Assembly: GCA_030043335.1 (NCBI GenBank)
Contig: JASHXX010000073.1
Span: 1 to 6,056 of the forward strand
Direction of reading: 5' to 3'
DNA from: Xanthobacteraceae bacterium
GTDB lineage: Bacteria > Pseudomonadota > Alphaproteobacteria > Rhizobiales > Xanthobacteraceae
DNA: 6,056 bases
In this document: one piece after another, positions 6,030 to 6,056 of the stretch
How the letters are laid out: each line of letters starts with the position of its first letter
Position numbering within the stretch: position 1 is the stretch's first letter
The notes under the pieces: model-generated
What the model was told of the DNA's origin: nothing
The model's input: the letters and a program-made list of their open reading frames with translations, nothing else
Databases searched by the model: none
Made by a program: the position numbers and the translations under genes

Positions 6030-6056
6030 GCAAGCGCTCTGCGCTCGGCGCTGGCT

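Noticed and set aside
1..6056. CRISPR array, tRNA/rRNA, insertion sequence, toxin-antitoxin or defence genes
   Set aside because: Looked for on both strands; no spaced repeats, RNA-gene cloverleaf, transposase motifs or small toxin-like pairs were seen.

Overview
The window looks like ordinary chromosomal DNA from a high-GC alphaproteobacterium, most likely of the order Hyphomicrobiales (Bradyrhizobium/Rhodopseudomonas/Xanthobacteraceae type). The reasons are the strong G/C preference at third codon positions, the alphaproteobacterial flavour of the CobT, malic enzyme and glutaryl-CoA dehydrogenase sequences, and a degenerate copy of a palindromic intergenic repeat that I recall as common in that group. 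The species call is inference. No database search was possible.

Layout. 2-379 (+) is the C-terminal end of an NADP-type malic enzyme (MaeB), from its phosphotransacetylase-like domain. 380-514 is non-coding and holds a weak hairpin just after the stop and a degenerate dispersed repeat at about 454-504. 515-1279 and 1276-2811 (+) are a translationally coupled pair (ATGA overlap): an ABC-2-type ATPase and a large permease with about twelve membrane segments in two similar halves. 2818-3606 (-) is cobS, tail to tail with the permease. 3607-3693 is a short divergent regulatory region. 3694-4743 (+) is cobT. 4748-5974 (-) is gcdH, tail to tail with cobT. 5975-6056 is the gcdH leader, with a clear Shine-Dalgarno sequence and a 12-bp palindrome.

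How the genes fit together. CobT makes alpha-ribazole phosphate, the activated lower ligand. CobS joins alpha-ribazole or its phosphate to adenosylcobinamide-GDP. Together they carry out the nucleotide-loop steps of coenzyme B12 synthesis, and here they are expressed divergently from 87 bp. The malic enzyme (C4 acid to pyruvate plus NADPH) and glutaryl-CoA dehydrogenase (lysine, tryptophan and aromatic catabolism to crotonyl-CoA) are central-metabolism neighbours without an obvious functional link to them. The ABC pair is an exporter of unknown substrate.

I found no mobile element, CRISPR array, tRNA or rRNA, and no convincing new system. The least characterised parts are the fused two-half permease with its ATPase, the repeat in that operon's leader, and the palindrome at the permease/cobS junction.
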